From Atriophallophorus winterbourni (taxonomy: Eukaryota; Platyhelminthes; Trematoda; Plagiorchiida; Microphallidae): a stretch of 64,000 bases of DNA. The notes under the pieces are model-generated. The model saw only the letters and a program-made list of their open reading frames with translations, had not been told where the DNA came from and ran no database searches. This document shows positions 1 to 56,560 of the stretch, in pieces. The first letter of the stretch is position 1, and each line of letters starts with the position of its first letter. The stretch lies in contig JACCGJ010013473.1 of the NCBI GenBank assembly GCA_013407085.1, positions 1 to 64,000 of the forward strand, read 5' to 3'. A program made the position numbers and the translations under genes.

Positions 1-343
1 TTTGCTTCTTAACAACGACACATTACTCTAATAATGGTATTACCTAAAGCAATGACAGTTGGGCTGCGTTAAAATCTTTAGGAAATTTTTGTTCTTAACT
101 CCATAGATATATTGTTTGAATTAGAGTTGTTCTCTCACACCATCAACTAAACTGTCATGCCGGGATATTAACAGAGAAAAACAGCGTTCATCATCACACT
201 GTGATACATGCAACCGCGTTTGGGTTATGGCAGCCATATCCGGTATCGTTTGATTACAAAGTTCGGTCAGTTTGATTAATTTGTTAGCTAGACTGTTTGC
301 CCTAGTATACTCGCATTTAATGACTTTTTACGAGAATAATGGC

Positions 344-395
<52 letters not shown>

Positions 396-2040
396 TGATA
401 AGTCAAGGAGATAACTTATACATTATATGTTTTCGGTATATTTGCATATACACAGTTTCGGAATAAATGCTCGACTCGTTTGAATTTATGAGAGCCTAAT
501 TTCGTCTGTTAGATAGAAAGAGGAAAAATCATTTGAAAAATCTACCACAGCCGATCAAGGTTTGCCGACCAATCCAGCTAATTCCATAGTTAACATCTGT
601 TATAGATCTTGACTGTTTGAATCATTTTTGTAAATCTAATGTTTTTCACAAACTATACAAACCTGATGACATTACCACAACACTGTCACCGCACTGATTA
701 TTCTCATTGTTGTTCATCAGATGAAACCATGTGACACGAAACACGTGAATGCTTGCAATTTGTTCAATGGATTTAGCCAGTAACCTTGTGGTTCGTGCGA
801 TTTCTCATGTGTGGAATGTCAAAATTGACAAGTAGAAGTTAAATAGCCGTAATTAGAAAATAAGGAAGCGTTAATTCTCTGTCATTCCTCGTTGGAATCG
901 ATTGTGTGATGCATGATCACATTTTTGAAGCTCGCTAAAAATATTTGAATTTTGACTAGATGGTGAAATTAAGTTATTAATTAAAAATAAGCTGATGGTT
1001 GGAAAGTATTAATCGCCTTATCTATGCTAAACATGACTAACCGCCTGAATCTTTTCGTAAGAGGCTGAGGCAATTTCCTAGGTAAATTCGAGGACGAATT
1101 ACCTTCCCACGTTAAATACGTTGTGCATGCTGGAGTCGAGTTACATGATGCAACATTACTAACGCCGGCATCCGCGTATGAAACAAACTTGTCGACTTCG
1201 TGTTAATATTATCAGAGGTCAATATTTCCGTCGCTGATCGAGTTTACCCACGAATACCACAATACAATATAAACCCACTCGATTTAAGGTGTTTATCTTG
1301 CACCACGCTGACATCAAAATGTCTTTCCGGATTTTCAATATCCATCTGATTCATCCATTTATTTTGTGTCAAACGATCCAACTCACGGCGAGATCACGCT
1401 AAGCACGTTCGACAGACAATAACAAGTTGCATATCGTTGAATAGCGGACAATGTTGTCTACCTGGTCACATTCTCACAAATTGTTTCACATGAACGGTAT
1501 TCATAAAATCTGTTTAAAATTATTGCATTCGTATTCTCATCGAATTGTTTCTACTTGATTAGTGCAAACAGCATGAATTTGACCGTTTAGTTGGTGTCAT
1601 GTTATTGAGCTTTTTGTTTTGAAAATAATATTGCTTTGTGCTGCCCGCTCTTGTGCTTTGCCAAAACGGTAGTGTTTCGCATGTCATGTGAAAGGTTTTG
1701 AATTATTACACCTCGTCAATGCACATTACACCTAGATAATAACTTTTTAAAATCCTTTTATATTCCTTAGAACCAACTGAGTCATATTATAAACATATTT
1801 CTCTCATCATCCCATGTTTTTTAATTCATTCCATGCCAAACATCATAGACATTAGATCATTTAGTAAAATCAGCGAAACTAAAATGATCAAGGTAATTCA
1901 AGGTTTTTATTGGTCTAAAAGCAACAATCTTAAAAACAACCATAGGATGGTGAAAATTGAAATTTAACTGTATGAACAATATACGAACCTAGATCAAGTG
2001 TTCTGGAAACGGATAATGCAATGAAAATTCGTCTAATTTC
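1..2040. other. no recognisable gene or repeat apart from the (TA)n tract
   Basis: AT-rich sequence with stops in all frames and no exon matching the phosphatase module or any family I know. It may be intron of the phosphatase gene, or intergenic if the gene starts nearby. Confidence 0.5.
346..393. repeat. (TA)n microsatellite
   Basis: Uninterrupted alternating TA tract of 24 units. Confidence 0.97.
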
Positions 2041-2198
2041 GTTCTAAATATTCAATACATAATGCTATCAAAATGTACATGAAAACCTGTGTCAGCATCT
2101 TCAGTAATATCTTTGAAATGTTCTTAATTTTCAATGCATAATGTTATCAGAAGTTACATGAAAACCTGTGTCAGCATCTTCAGTAATATCTTTGAAAT
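2041..2198. repeat. 79-bp tandem duplication (two copies)
   Basis: Two adjacent units offset by 79 bp, 2041-2119 and 2120-2198. The second half of each (catgaaaacctgtgtcagca and onward) is identical; the first half differs at several positions. Confidence 0.85.
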
Positions 2199-2639
2199 CT
2201 TTATTCACATTCTCATCGTTAACTAGTACATTTTCCCAAATTACATAGTTTTATTGTTGATTCCCATTTCTTCCATTCTTCTCAAATTCCAAAATCAGCA
2301 TTTAACTCATTGCCATTCTTGAGATATTCATGTTATTGTTTTCCATCAAAAACCTCTGAATGGAGGAAGTTCTTAAAATCGCATTCATCATCATCACAAC
2401 CGTCTTCAGCATCTTCATAATTAGTGATACCATCTTTATCACCATCATGATAATCGTCATTGATATCATCGTCACTATCCACATCTATAACAACCTCATC
2501 TATCCATCATAAAGAGATGACATCCACCAGAATTGTACGTGTCACTCTTACTCACATCAGTCATCACGTGACGAATAATAACACGAATATTGATTTAGTA
2601 ATTTACACAAATACTCAAAGAAAAGCATACATTTTATAC

Positions 2640-3890
2640 ACATCACATGTCAGAACTCAGAAGTCAGAGAGTTTTGTGGTAGGAAAGGCAGTAAGCTTAG
2701 CGATAACTATAGGATGACAAAGCATATGGAGTAAAAATATAAAATCTATTAAAAATCAATAAGGGTAGTCACATGCATCATGGTTGGTCATATACTCATC
2801 GAATTTAGAATCGAAAACCGCAACATAAATTCCGAGTGTGTGATTTCTTCAGGTTAAATGTTCCAAGTGAAACAAATTCTTACCGAGGAAAAATTTTAAC
2901 GAATATCTAATCCGGAATTCTGAATGCATAAAGCATTTGAATATTCTTGTGTTTTATCAAGGCCATTGGGCTTCAACAAGTGTTCAAAGGTATGGTTTTC
3001 ATTGTGCAAGATTTTGAATGCAAACAGGAGGTCACTCCGTATCTGCCGTTGGTAGAATCTTGTAGATTTAGATTTAACAGTCGATCTCAGAAAGGCATAT
3101 TTCTGTAACGGGAGAAAAACCTTGTCGCAAGATGATAAATCCTGTCAAGTTGTTCGATATCCTTCCTCAGACATGGTGCCCAGGCTTGGATGGAATATTC
3201 CATTACAGGATGTACATACATGTTAGTTAACAAAGGTAAGGTTTCGGGCGTGAAATTCCGGAATACACTTTTTGGAAGACTCAATATACGGCAGTCTTTA
3301 TTGTACACTGCCGGGCAATGATGTTCAGGTTTGGGGTTGAATGACACCCTGATACCGAGATATTTAGCTGCGATAGTCCAGACGAGATTGGGAGTGCGAA
3401 GGTAATACGTGTGGTGCAGAGATTTTCCAATCTGCAGGATTTAAAATTTCGCAGGGTTTAATGGTAATTTCTCTGTCTGGGACCAACGACATATGGTGCA
3501 CAAATCCCGTTGTAATGTTGTACAGACATTAACAGGCTTAACACGTTTCCATATTTTAATATCATCAGCAAACAGTATCAAGTTGAATTTAATATCCCCT
3601 ACTATATCGTTCATTTACATTAGGCACGTAAGAGGTCCAAACACCGACGTCTATTCGTCTAGAGAGGATGCTGCCAACGCGATCATGTACGTGTCTACCA
3701 GCAAATCAGTCCCTTATCCTATTCAGAAACATTCCCGATTTTGCATAAGCTTCAAGCTTTTTCATTACAATGTCATGGTTGACTCTATCGAAATCTTTTG
3801 GAATTTCGATGTAGCAAGCATGTAGATCCTCACCGTCGTCTAGTGCCTTGGTCCAATAACAACCCTAGCCAATTCTTCAAAAAACACCCT
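2640..3890 (-). mobile_element. CR1/jockey-like LINE remnant (RT domain and tail), antisense
   Basis: Reading on the - strand from about 3880 gives decayed reverse-transcriptase blocks in order: ACYIEIPKDFDRVNHDIVMK (RT region 2), then ADDIKIWKRV near 3560 (catalytic-site region), then VFRNFTPETLPLLTNMYVHP and the thumb-like EYSIQAWAPCLRKDIEQLDR at 3087-3347. The 3' end near 2640 carries short CAGAACT-like repeats also seen at 55505 and 56560. Frames are broken by stops and indels. It is the same family as 56561-57110. Confidence 0.8.
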
Positions 3891-4163
3891 TTCCTGTGAA
3901 TAGAGTTCCCGATCGGTCACAAACATATTTCAATACACTACATATTTTCAACATTGTTCACAATTGTTTCTCAAAATTAGTATGCGCTTTCAATACCATT
4001 TGTTTGCTTATGCACTTATGTACATGTACAAGTACCAAACTTTACGTTAGTAATCAATTTGAATTATCTAATCTGGCCATAGCAAATGCTGTTTATCAAA
4101 CTCTTAGAATAATGTAACTATTCGAACCTTTTTATCTCAAACATACTACTGACATTTTGCTAG

Positions 4164-47300
<43,137 letters not shown>

Positions 47301-48299
47301 AGTTTCGCACGAATTAAAACAGAGACGTTTTATTCAGACAAAATTGTGATCTTTTAACAGCCTTGGAACTTTTTTGAACTATTTTTGTTATTGTTAATTA
47401 AAGGCTGAATTACATTTTCAACCAAACTGTTTTTTTACTGTAATATGTAATAATATTAATATTATATTCTGCTTCAACAAAAACATGTGATATATTATTG
47501 GCGTTTCGAAATTTGAATAACAAAAGACAAACAACGGTCGGTTTAGAGATAATTGTTGGTGTTGATGCCAATGAGGGTACGGCTGGTTGTTCGATCGAGG
47601 AAATAAACAGGTGCACTATCGATAAAATGGAACCAACGTTCGTTCGCCAAGCAAATTTTCTAATTTTGCTGCAGAAAAAACTCTTGTGCAAACGGAACAA
47701 AGCTCTCCCAGAAGTATCTCGGGCAGTATCAGCTTTCATTCGGAACATTATATCACTGACCTACAACTGAGATCAAATTATTGTAAATGTTTTCGTCAGT
47801 CCCTCCAAGACAACAGTGGTGCATAAACACAGTATGACACGAAACAATACGGACTTAATATCGGGATTTTTTGCCCTGGTTAAAATATCGGTAGACAGCA
47901 GGCACCGGTGCCTAACGAACAGATACCAATAGATCATGGCCAACTTCATGGTGGTCAAACTTCGGTCACGCGCCATTTGCGCAAGGTCGTAGTAGTTCCT
48001 AGCGATTTCTTTTCCTCTCGTTTGATAATAGTATCAAAGTTTGCGTGGAATAATACGGGTAAGCCAATGGATAGAACTTAGTAATCCACAAGAGAACATC
48101 AGAGGGTTACGTGACAGAAACTAACCCACAAATTCATTTTGATATGAAACAGTTACCAAATATTTCGTCTCATCGTTGCTGCAATTGAATTTTATACATG
48201 TCAAGATGCAAGAGCCCTCACCAAATGAAGATATTACAACAATGAAGCAGCAAAAACACAATATAAAAACATGAATCCTAAACTAGCTCTATTTTATTA
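47301..48299. other. 3' flank of the RPTP gene, unassigned
   Basis: The position equivalent to the AATAAA at 63873 in copy 2 reads aattac here (47408), so the poly(A) signal is not evident. Open frames on both strands at 47410-47976 have no recognised family. Confidence 0.4.
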
Positions 48300-51200
48300 A
48301 TTCAATTCATTTCAATTTTAATGGTCTGAAAATCATATAGCTTTACAATAAACTATAGAATAATAAGGCAACTCCGGATAATATAACAAGCAAAAATGGG
48401 ATCAGGTTGTTTACTGAGCAATTTAAGAATCAATTAAAAATCCGAGGGCAGAAATTGTTTTCGATTGGTGGGATAACAAATGTAAATGCATGGTGTTGAA
48501 ATTTATAATTCTCTTCGATGCACGGTTTCGGGGTCCAAATGGCATCATGTCTTTTCCTGAAAGTTTGCTAGTTTGGTGAATTTACAACATTATCTGGCAG
48601 ATTGTTCGAAGTAAAACAAAATCGCACGACAAAACATTTCGTCTGCAGTTGAGTCTCGAGTGAGGGACAGTTAGAGTAAATGTGTGAGCTCCTGTATTAT
48701 GCGAGCTCCGTAGATTCAATAAGCATTGTAGAGGGTGATTCTCGGTATTCAAAATATTTTAAACGAGAATCAAACCCCTTCGAAGACGACGACGTGGATA
48801 ATCAAACAAATTAGGCGTTTTTATTCACTTATTATATGGTTTCCGGCTGAATCCGGTAAGAAGTTTGGTAGCTCCATGATATAGTCGTTGCAAAGTCGCA
48901 ACTTCTGTTTAACCCATGGCGACCGTGCTTGAAATGCATATTCCATCGTGGGTCTGATGAACGTATTTATAATGCAGGGAATTGTCTGTTTTGAGAACCT
49001 ACCGAAAAAGTTGTTCAGGACTGACAATGTTTTTGACGTTTTGCGATAGATAGATAGTTGCAGTGGCTTGACATTCCTAGGGTGTTGCTTATTAACACAC
49101 CCAAGGCCTTTTGTTCCGCATGGTCCTCGGGATACTCTTTGAATCAAGAAAATACTGGTACTCCACTTATTTGTCCATGATTAACATGTGACACTTTTGG
49201 AAATTGAAAAATATGCGATTTTCTAGGGACCAAACATGGAGTTTTTCCAGATCTTTCTGGAGAATTTCGCAGTATTCCGACTTACTTATCGTCGACCACA
49301 CTTTTATATCGTCTGCGAACAGTACGATCTTCCATTTGATGAGAGCTGGTATGTCATTGGCATAAAGCGCGAAGAGGATTGGTCCGAAGACGGATCCCTG
49401 AGGCACTCAATTGTCACGGCTACCAACTTCGATAGAGCACCGTCCACAGAGACTTGAACAAGCTAATGAGTCAGGTAATTTTGTAACCAGGCTAATTGTC
49501 TGCTAGTGATACCACAACGTTCCAGCTTCTGCAAGAGAATACTTTGGTTTAAACGGTCAAATGCTCCTGACATATCGAGGTAACATACAAGGATGGTATC
49601 TCCAACATCTACTGCGCGAGTCCAGTCGTCAAGAGTGAGAAAAATGTTAGTAAGGCAGGAGTATCCCCTTTTGAAACCATGTTGCGCTCTCAAAAAACGC
49701 CTATTTTCCGCAAGGTATTTGCTCAATTTGTTCGCCACGATCATTTGGTGTACCTTGGATACGACGGACAACAAGGTAACAGGTCGGTAACGCTCCGAAC
49801 GCCTTTGAAAATCGGGGAGATTATACCAGATTTCCATTCAGTCGGTATGACATTCTGCGACAGCGAATCGCAGAATAGCTGAGTCGGAGGTTCGCATAGA
49901 GATTGTGCACAATGCTCGAGTATATTCGGGGTAATTTAATCATAATCAGGGGTTTTCTGGCATTCGACGATAGTATAGTTCCCAGTACCTCTTCCTTGGT
50001 AATGGTTTTTGTGTTCAATGATGGAGGATGCGTTATTTATGGATCTAGTTGTATATACACGCTACCTTTTGGAAAAAATACTGTAGCGTAATTATTGAAC
50101 AAAACATCCGCGGTGTCCGCTGCGTTTGTGGTTATTACAGAGGGCGTCCGCAAGGCCGCAACTGCAGTTTTCACTGAACACTGCTAGTTCACAACCTCGT
50201 ATAGAAGCTTGAAATTCCGTTTTATTTTAGACATTATGTCAGCTTGATACTGTATTTTGTTATCAGCAATAAGTTTAATGATCTGGTTTCTTAGTTTCCG
50301 AAAGGTCCCCCATGTGGCATCGGTGGTTAACCCTCGATGGTTTATCCAAGCCATATTTCGCAGTTTAATCCACTTCCGAATGCGACTGCGGATTGTAATG
50401 TCGAATGCAGTTCCACACTCTTTTAGTACGAATGCTGAATTTGAGTCGATTTCCCGGTTAAGCTTGGTCACAATGCTAGACCACTGCTCTTTTACGCTGA
50501 TGCCTTCAATTTGCCAATTGATAATCAAACTTAGGGAGTTTGATAATTTAGATAGGCATACCTTCCTGATGATTATTGTTGTAACGTTTGTTCGCTCTGC
50601 TCGACATAAGTAGTCAAAATTCAAGATCAAATGGTCGCTCGAACCTAGCGGACAATTGTATGTAATGTTTTCGATGGACTCTTCTTCAGTTTTCAAGATC
50701 AGATCGAGCATTAAATGCAAATCTCTCCCTCTATATCTCGTATTGATTTCAACGTGATTATACAAGAGAAATTAGTAAAACAGATGCTGGAAGATGGCAG
50801 CAGTAGAGTTCTGAGAAATTTTGTTAGTCTTCAGCAAGTTAGGTAGATTAAAGTCTTCCATGATCGAAATTTTCAAACTTACTGTTTTAATTTTGATCCT
50901 GATTCACAGCTTTCATGTTGAACAACACGTGATTTTTTCGTTTGAGAGCTTACCGGAAGCGAACGGACATGCAATGCTGATGACCTCACATAAGTGCGGA
51001 ACTCAAGTCTAGTGCTTCCGTTATGGACCGTTGTGATGAACCTTGTGAATAGTTTGATGGGTCTGGCACGGATAAGTATTCACTAATAGCTTGGGATAAC
51101 ATTTGAATTTGCTGCACAGAACCCTGACTGGATAATCCCAAATAAAATATAAACCGCATGGGGCTGCATGTTTATATTTTCGTAAACTTCGTTAAGCCTT

Positions 51201-51300
51201 AAGTGTTTCAACCTTAGTGTTATATGTACCGAACGTGGCTGAGTCAAGAGAACGCAGTTCGAGGCTAAGCAAAACCATGACTCACTCATGTGCCATAAGC
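48300..51300 (-). mobile_element. CR1/jockey-like LINE with endonuclease and reverse transcriptase, antisense
   Basis: The most complete non-LTR element here. On the - strand, from 51289 down: endonuclease MSESWFC (the E-S-W block), MEDFNLPNLL near 50870 (GDFN-like), LDLILKTEEESIENI and PLGSSDHLIL near 50640; then RT with RYRPVTLLSVVSKVHQMIV, LRAQHGFKRGYSCLTN, LVCYLDMSGAFDRLNQSILL (49463-49837), PQGSVFGPILFALYANDIPA and VLFADDIKVW (49167-49406), and the thumb block to about 48820. The 3' end is at about 48300. The FADD catalytic motif is intact, but frames are interrupted at several points, so it is not autonomous now. Confidence 0.92.
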
Positions 51301-51639
51301 TCTCTAGTAAGCTCAGAAACTGGCAAAGGTTACTACCTGATCATCCAGACTGAAATATGGCATAATTGAACCATCTCAATTGAAACCACATGATGACGTA
51401 ATATATAACATGTAAACTCATAAACTACCGAGATTTAATACTGACAGTTCGATAGACCCTGGTCCGTTAGTTATTCATCGAGCTTTATTGTGACTATCAC
51501 GCTCGATTTCACACGAATGATTTCTTCGACAAAATTGTTCAAAAAGAATCAACCTCTGACCAAAAAATAACAGCACTTTGAATATCTAATTGAGAATATA
51601 GGATCAAAGTTTTGTGTTGCTCACATCCCCATTCCTTAC

Positions 51640-51720
51640 ACACAACTACCAGTTTTAAGCTGTTTGCCATCGTCAGGTGAAGACAGTAAGATCAGGTTCC
51701 GTGAGCACTGAAACAGTTGA
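51640..51720 (-). ncRNA. hammerhead-like repeat, degraded, reverse orientation
   Basis: The reverse complement gives CACCTGACGATGGCAAACAG then CTTAAAACTGGTAG (51646-51680): the family layout with changes in each core element. Confidence 0.35.
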
Positions 51721-51879
51721 AAAGCGGTTAACAAAGTTATATTTGTATGCTACTGTTATATAGGGTTATTACAAAGAACTACGATGTTCAAATACAGAAT
51801 CACAAAGTGATTCCTGGCCAATATAGGATGTTACAAACCCTTGTTTGTTTTCGTGTTTGAGAAAAATCACCGAGTTTAG

Positions 51880-52600
51880 TAAACTTGGGAGGGGATTATC
51901 TTTGGTATGAATTAAATTGAATGTGACTTAGCTTGCGCCGTTGTGTTCTCGAAGTTTCAGTCTGGTCATCTACCCGTCAAAAGGTAAATGCTTGTCGAGT
52001 AAAGTCCAACGTTTTCTTAAATGAATTCAAATTTGTTTCACAGTCATGACGCCAAAGCATGTGTAAAATGATACATCAAAGTAAACAAATATATTTAAGT
52101 TAAAATGAATGGTTTCGGATATAAAATTCCTGAATATCCTTTGCATCAAACAACATATACCACCTGTTTTTCTATTCAATATATTGTAATGCTCTATCGG
52201 TTTGAAGTTACACGACACCAAAAACAAGGTGTTTTCGTAGTAGCCAATACGACATCTTGCATGAGAAGTAGTTACGCGCGGTGAAAACCTTTGCGAAGTC
52301 CAAGCAGTTACAATTTGCTAGGCCAAGTGACAACTCATTCGACAGTCTCTAATGTTTAAACTTGCACTTATTGCGCTGTAATAACACATTGTCGTCAACC
52401 TGAATAACTTGCTTCCATATTTTGATTTCATCAGCAAAATTATCAAATAACACACGAAATTCCCGAATATTGTATTCATATACAACAATAGCAGAAATAG
52501 TGTAAGAATCAAGTCTTTCAAAACTGAACTTGAGACGTCTATCCTTTTTGAAACTGCTCTCGTCGGAGCAAAATTTGACGTAGAGAAACTTAAAAACAAT
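51880..52600 (-). mobile_element. LINE RT fragment, antisense
   Basis: The - strand contains ADEIKIWKQVIQVDDNV near 52410 (FADD site changed to ADE) and LMQRIFRNFISETIHFNLNI near 52130, matching VFRNFTPETLPLLTNMYV of the 3-kb element. Heavily decayed. Confidence 0.7.
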
Positions 52601-53168
52601 TATCGGAACTGGTGAATCGTAACAAAAGTTAATTTATGAGTTCATCTTGAATCTGTTCCGGTCGTAACAGAAGCAAGATCTAGAGCAAGAACAAGCCCCG
52701 AAAGAAACAGCTGCCAACTGTGTTCTTCAAAGCGAAATAACCACTCTCAACTGTGCTACCAAAACTGCCGTTTTGTCAACCGCACGGATCGGCGCACTAA
52801 ACCATCGCATTTGCTTCTAAATCACTTCATTCAGTTGTAATTTCAAATTATAATCGAGGTGAAACAAGCTAGGCAGACAGTGGATACAGCTACACTGCTA
52901 GGGATCAAAGTTAGCCGTGTTTTCTATGTCACTATTGTAAGATTCATTTTTATGAAATTCTTCCTTTTTCCTCTTCTTTACCTTATATTTTGAAACAATT
53001 TCCAGAATCTAAATTTTGTTGATTATATTTTCCGGTATTTTATATTTATGCTGTATTTGATGGAAAACATTTGTCTTCGTATTAAAAACTTGCTATTGTA
53101 AATCTTTTCTTTACACGCCTTTGGTAAAATATTTGTTTGGACTGTTCGTTTCGGCCATTGTCGGTCAT
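52601..53168. other. unassigned stretch before the LTR element
   Basis: No family recognised. Confidence 0.4.
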
Positions 53169-53514
53169 TGTTGTTGAATTTGGTTGCAATTTCAAGCACT
53201 TGTAATTGGCTTGCATTTCGACAACACTTTTGGGTGTCTTGTCTTTGATAGACATTTTGGACGGCAATTTTGGTAACTCCTTTCATTTTATGTATATCAC
53301 AGGTCGTCAATGAACTTGTTTGCTTTTGATATAATTGATTCTGGAGTATTTTTTCTCCTGTTTGCTGTACGTTCCTTTACAGTTGAGGTTTGTATAATAA
53401 TTGCTGTTCTTATTGTTGCTAATTACAGTACCGTATGACATCCGTATTGTGGTTTTGAATTTGTCGAACTAAGAAACGGGTGGAATACGCGTTACTCACG
53501 TCACAGACGTTACA
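53169..53514 (+). repeat. 5' LTR (346 bp)
   Basis: Aligns along its full length with 54596-54940 with scattered differences. Shared blocks include tgggtgtcttgtctttgata, cattttggacggcaattttg and acgcgttactcacgtca. Confidence 0.85.
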
Positions 53515-53859
53515 GTACTCAACTTGGATCGTTGGAGAAGTACTCAACTTGGAATTCGATTTCAACCGTATTTGTCTCAATTGGAGAAAATACACTACTA
53601 AACTTGGAATTTTATTCTTCTCGAACTTGGCGATAAGTGCAGTTAAAGATTCGCGAATCGATTCAGTTTACAATATCGGTGACGTTTCTTTTTATTTTGT
53701 TTCCTTCTATCCCTTTATATCCTTCGGTATAAAATGTCCAAAGTTGCTTCTAAGGTAGCATTGACCGAGTGTGATAAGCCAGAGGGTTTAAAGTTCAACG
53801 ATACACCTTTTCAATGCGCGTTGGATTAAGAGCGGGAAATATCCGTAGCTAGATCCACG

Positions 53860-54387
53860 ATGTATCGTTCGGAAAGGAAAAAGAGAGAACTGGAGAACAA
53901 TTTGATAGCTGGCAAGAGCAGCAGGCCAGAACAAAACGGGACGACAACAACCGGATTGCAGCCCTTAATGAATATCAGCCTCGGACTACCCAAGGTTGAA
54001 TTATCATACTTTGATCGTAATCCAATTGACTATTGGAAATTTATTAGGCAATTTGAATGTTACGTTGAATCGCAACCTAAGGACCCGGCACAAAGATTAT
54101 TATATCTGATGTTTTATTGCCGTGTTGAAGCTCGTAAAGCTATTGACGCCTGCGTCATCCTGCAACCCACTGAGGGTTATATGAGAACAAAAACCATACT
54201 GCGAGATTTGTTCGGTTTACCGCATGTCATTGCTCGGTCTACACTAAATGAATTTTTTAGAGAAGCCAGAACGCTTTCAGAGAAGGAAGATGGTTCATCT
54301 GAATTGGCAATAAAGATGGAAAATTGCCAAATTATGCTGACACAGATGAAGTGCGAGGCTGAATTGAATTCGGTCAACACTTTGTAA
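53860..54387 (+). pseudogene. BEL/Pao gag-like protein (DUF1759-type), truncated
   Basis: 175 codons. After a charged start it has LPKVELSYFDRNPIDYWKFI, then QRLLYLMFYCRVEARKAIDA and TILRDLFGLPHVIARSTLNE, the core pattern of the gag-like DUF1759 domain in BEL/Pao elements (LPKxxLPxFxG...W..F...F...QKLxYL). The frame stops at 54385. A shifted frame at 54450-54595 continues with LSEFVSRKARVARSRFGQL, also gag-like, so a frameshift broke it. No Cys-His knuckle is kept before the 3' LTR. Confidence 0.8.
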
Positions 54388-54595
54388 GTGTTGTAAGCTG
54401 CTTACCTGTAGCCTAGCTGCAGTGAGCCGACGCGATTACGGGTGACGGTTTGGATGTAAACGTTGAACGACTTTCCGAGTTTGTTTCTCGTAAGGCAAGA
54501 GTTGCTAGAAGTCGATTTGGTCAGCTTCGTCGCCCTGACACGATGCAGAATTCAGCAGCCCATGCTTCAAATGTTTGCGATCGAAGGAATGTCAA

Positions 54596-54940
54596 TGTTG
54601 TTGAATTTGGTTGCCAATTTGGGCACTTGTAATTAACTTGCATTTTGACACCACTTTTGGGTGTCTTGTCTTTGATAGACATTTTGGACGGCAATTTTGG
54701 TAACTCCTTCCATTCTATTTATATCTCAGGTCGTCATTGAACTTGTTTGCATTCGATATAATTGATCTGGAGTATTTTGTCTTTTGTTTTCTGTACGTTC
54801 ATTTACAGTTGAGGTGTGTATAATTAATGCTGTTGTGATTGTTGCTAATTACAGTATCGTATAACATCCGAATTGTAGTTTTGAATTTTTCGAACTAAGA
54901 AACGGGTGGGATACGCGTTACTCACGTCAGGAACGTTACA
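54596..54940 (+). repeat. 3' LTR (345 bp)
   Basis: Partner of 53169-53514. Also nearly identical to 55646-55990, which arose by tandem duplication. Confidence 0.85.
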
Positions 54941-55036
54941 ACTATAAACAAAATTAAATAGCGCTTTCTGAAAGACAACGGTGAGAATCTTAGTGTCATT
55001 TCACTTTTTGAAACCAAACGCAAGTGTTAGTCATGT

Positions 55037-55369
55037 TTGAATCCTCATGCGGTCAACGGTACCCACATACCCACCAATGGTCATTGTTTTCTCGCGGTAG
55101 ACCTAAGCTTGGGAAGAACGTTCAACTGGATATTCACAATTGCAGACGTAAACATTCCGATCTTGGGTGCTGAGGTTTTTTCATATTTCGAGCTCGCTTC
55201 AGTTATAAGCCAAAAAGGCTTATCGATAAAACCACGAAGCAGAATTCTATTTTATCTTCCCTCTTATTCAATCTTTCAAGCAATCTATGATACTACCATG
55301 CGTGCGCTTGGGTCCCAGATCCTTAGAATTGACGATTTTAACCCACCACTTAAACCTTTGCCTAAATAA
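55037..55369 (+). pseudogene. Gypsy-like retropepsin C-terminal fragment, unit 1
   Basis: The open frame contains FNWIFTIADVNIPILGAEVF then SYFELASVISQKGLSI, the FxWxFxxADVxxPILGxDFL pattern that closes the protease of Gypsy-type elements. The active-site DTG is missing, so only the C-terminal half survives. It lies just beyond a BEL-type LTR, so two unrelated elements were joined here. Confidence 0.65.
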
Positions 55370-55645
55370 TGCTGTGTATCCGATAAGATGGCTGAGAACT
55401 TCATCGAATGGACTCACATGTATGCCATGAACCAATATGTGAATGAGCCTACATGGTTTCACCAGGCCTGTTTACCATTCGATTCTGGATCTGGTAATTT
55501 CTTCGAACTCAGAACTCAGAACTCAGAAAATTTTATGGTAGAAAAAGCAAGCTGCTAGAAGTCGATTTGGTCAGCTTCGTCGCCCTGACACGATGCAGAA
55601 TTCAGCAGCCCATGCTTCAAATGTTTGCGATCGAAGGAATGTCAA

Positions 55646-55990
55646 TGTTGTTGAATTTGGTTGCCAATTTGGGCACTTGTAATTAACTTGCATTTTGACA
55701 CCACTTTTGGGTGTCTTGTCTTTGATAGACATTTTGGACGGCAATTTTGGTAACTCCTTCCATTCTATTTATATCTCAGGTCGTCATTGAACTTGTTTGC
55801 ATTCGATATAATTGATCTGGAGTATTTTGTCTTTTGTTTTCTGTACGTTCATTTACAGTTGAGGTGTGTATAATTAATGCTGTTGTGATTGTTGCTAATT
55901 ACAGTATCGTATAACATCCGAATTGTAGTTTTGAATTTTTCGAACTAAGAAACGGGTGGGATACGCGTTACTCACGTCAGGAACGTTACA
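55646..55990 (+). repeat. third LTR copy created by tandem duplication
   Basis: Equals 54596-54940 shifted by 1,050 bp, embedded in the second unit. Confidence 0.93.
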
Positions 55991-56086
55991 ACTATAAACA
56001 AAATCAAATAGCGCTTTCTGAAAGACAACGGTGAGAATCTTAGTGTCATTTCACTTTTTGAAACCAAACGCAAGTGTCAGTCATGT

Positions 56087-56419
56087 TTGAATCCTCATGC
56101 AGTCAACGGTACCCACATACCCACCAATGGTCATTGTTTTCTGGCGGTAGACCTAAGCTTGGGAAGAACGTTCAACTGGATATTCACAATCGCAGACGTA
56201 AACATTCCAAACTTGGGTGCTGAGGTTTTGTCATATTTCAAGCTCGCTTCAGTTATAAGCCAAACAGGCTTATCGATGAAACCACGAAGCAGAATTCTAT
56301 TTTATCTTACCTCTTATTCAATCTTCCAAGCAATCTATGATACTAACATGCGTGCGCTGGGGTCCCAGATCCTTAGAATTGGCGATTTTAACCCACATCT
56401 TAAACCTTGGCCTAACTAA
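56087..56419 (+). pseudogene. Gypsy-like retropepsin C-terminal fragment, unit 2
   Basis: Second copy of 55037-55369 with about a dozen residue changes (PNLGAEVLSYFKLASV in place of PILGAEVFSYFELASV) and the frame still open. Its stop lies at the same place. Confidence 0.65.
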
Positions 56420-56560
56420 TGCTGTGTATCCGATAAGATGGCTGAGAACTTCATCGAATGGACTCACATGTATGCCATGAACCAATATGTGAAAGAGCCT
56501 ACATGGTTTCACCAGGCCTGTTTACCATTCGATTCTGGATCTGTTAATTTCTTCGAACTC

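Larger units (their letters stand above)
53169..54940 (+). mobile_element. short BEL/Pao-like LTR element with gag only
   Basis: Bounded by similar LTRs (53169-53514 and 54596-54940) that begin TGTTG and end TACA. The ~1.08-kb interior holds a gag-like frame and nothing resembling protease, RT or integrase, so the element is non-autonomous. No 5-bp target duplication is visible outside (gtcat before, actat after), so one end was probably rearranged. Confidence 0.8.

Noticed and set aside
2302..2717. Open frames rich in Met, Ile, Ser and Thr on both strands
   Set aside because: Low-complexity ATC/CAT-rich DNA with no splice context or motif.
47410..47976. Opposing open frames after the phosphatase gene
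   Set aside because: Neither strand shows known domains; the part shared with the second duplication copy is not more conserved in coding positions as far as can be seen here.
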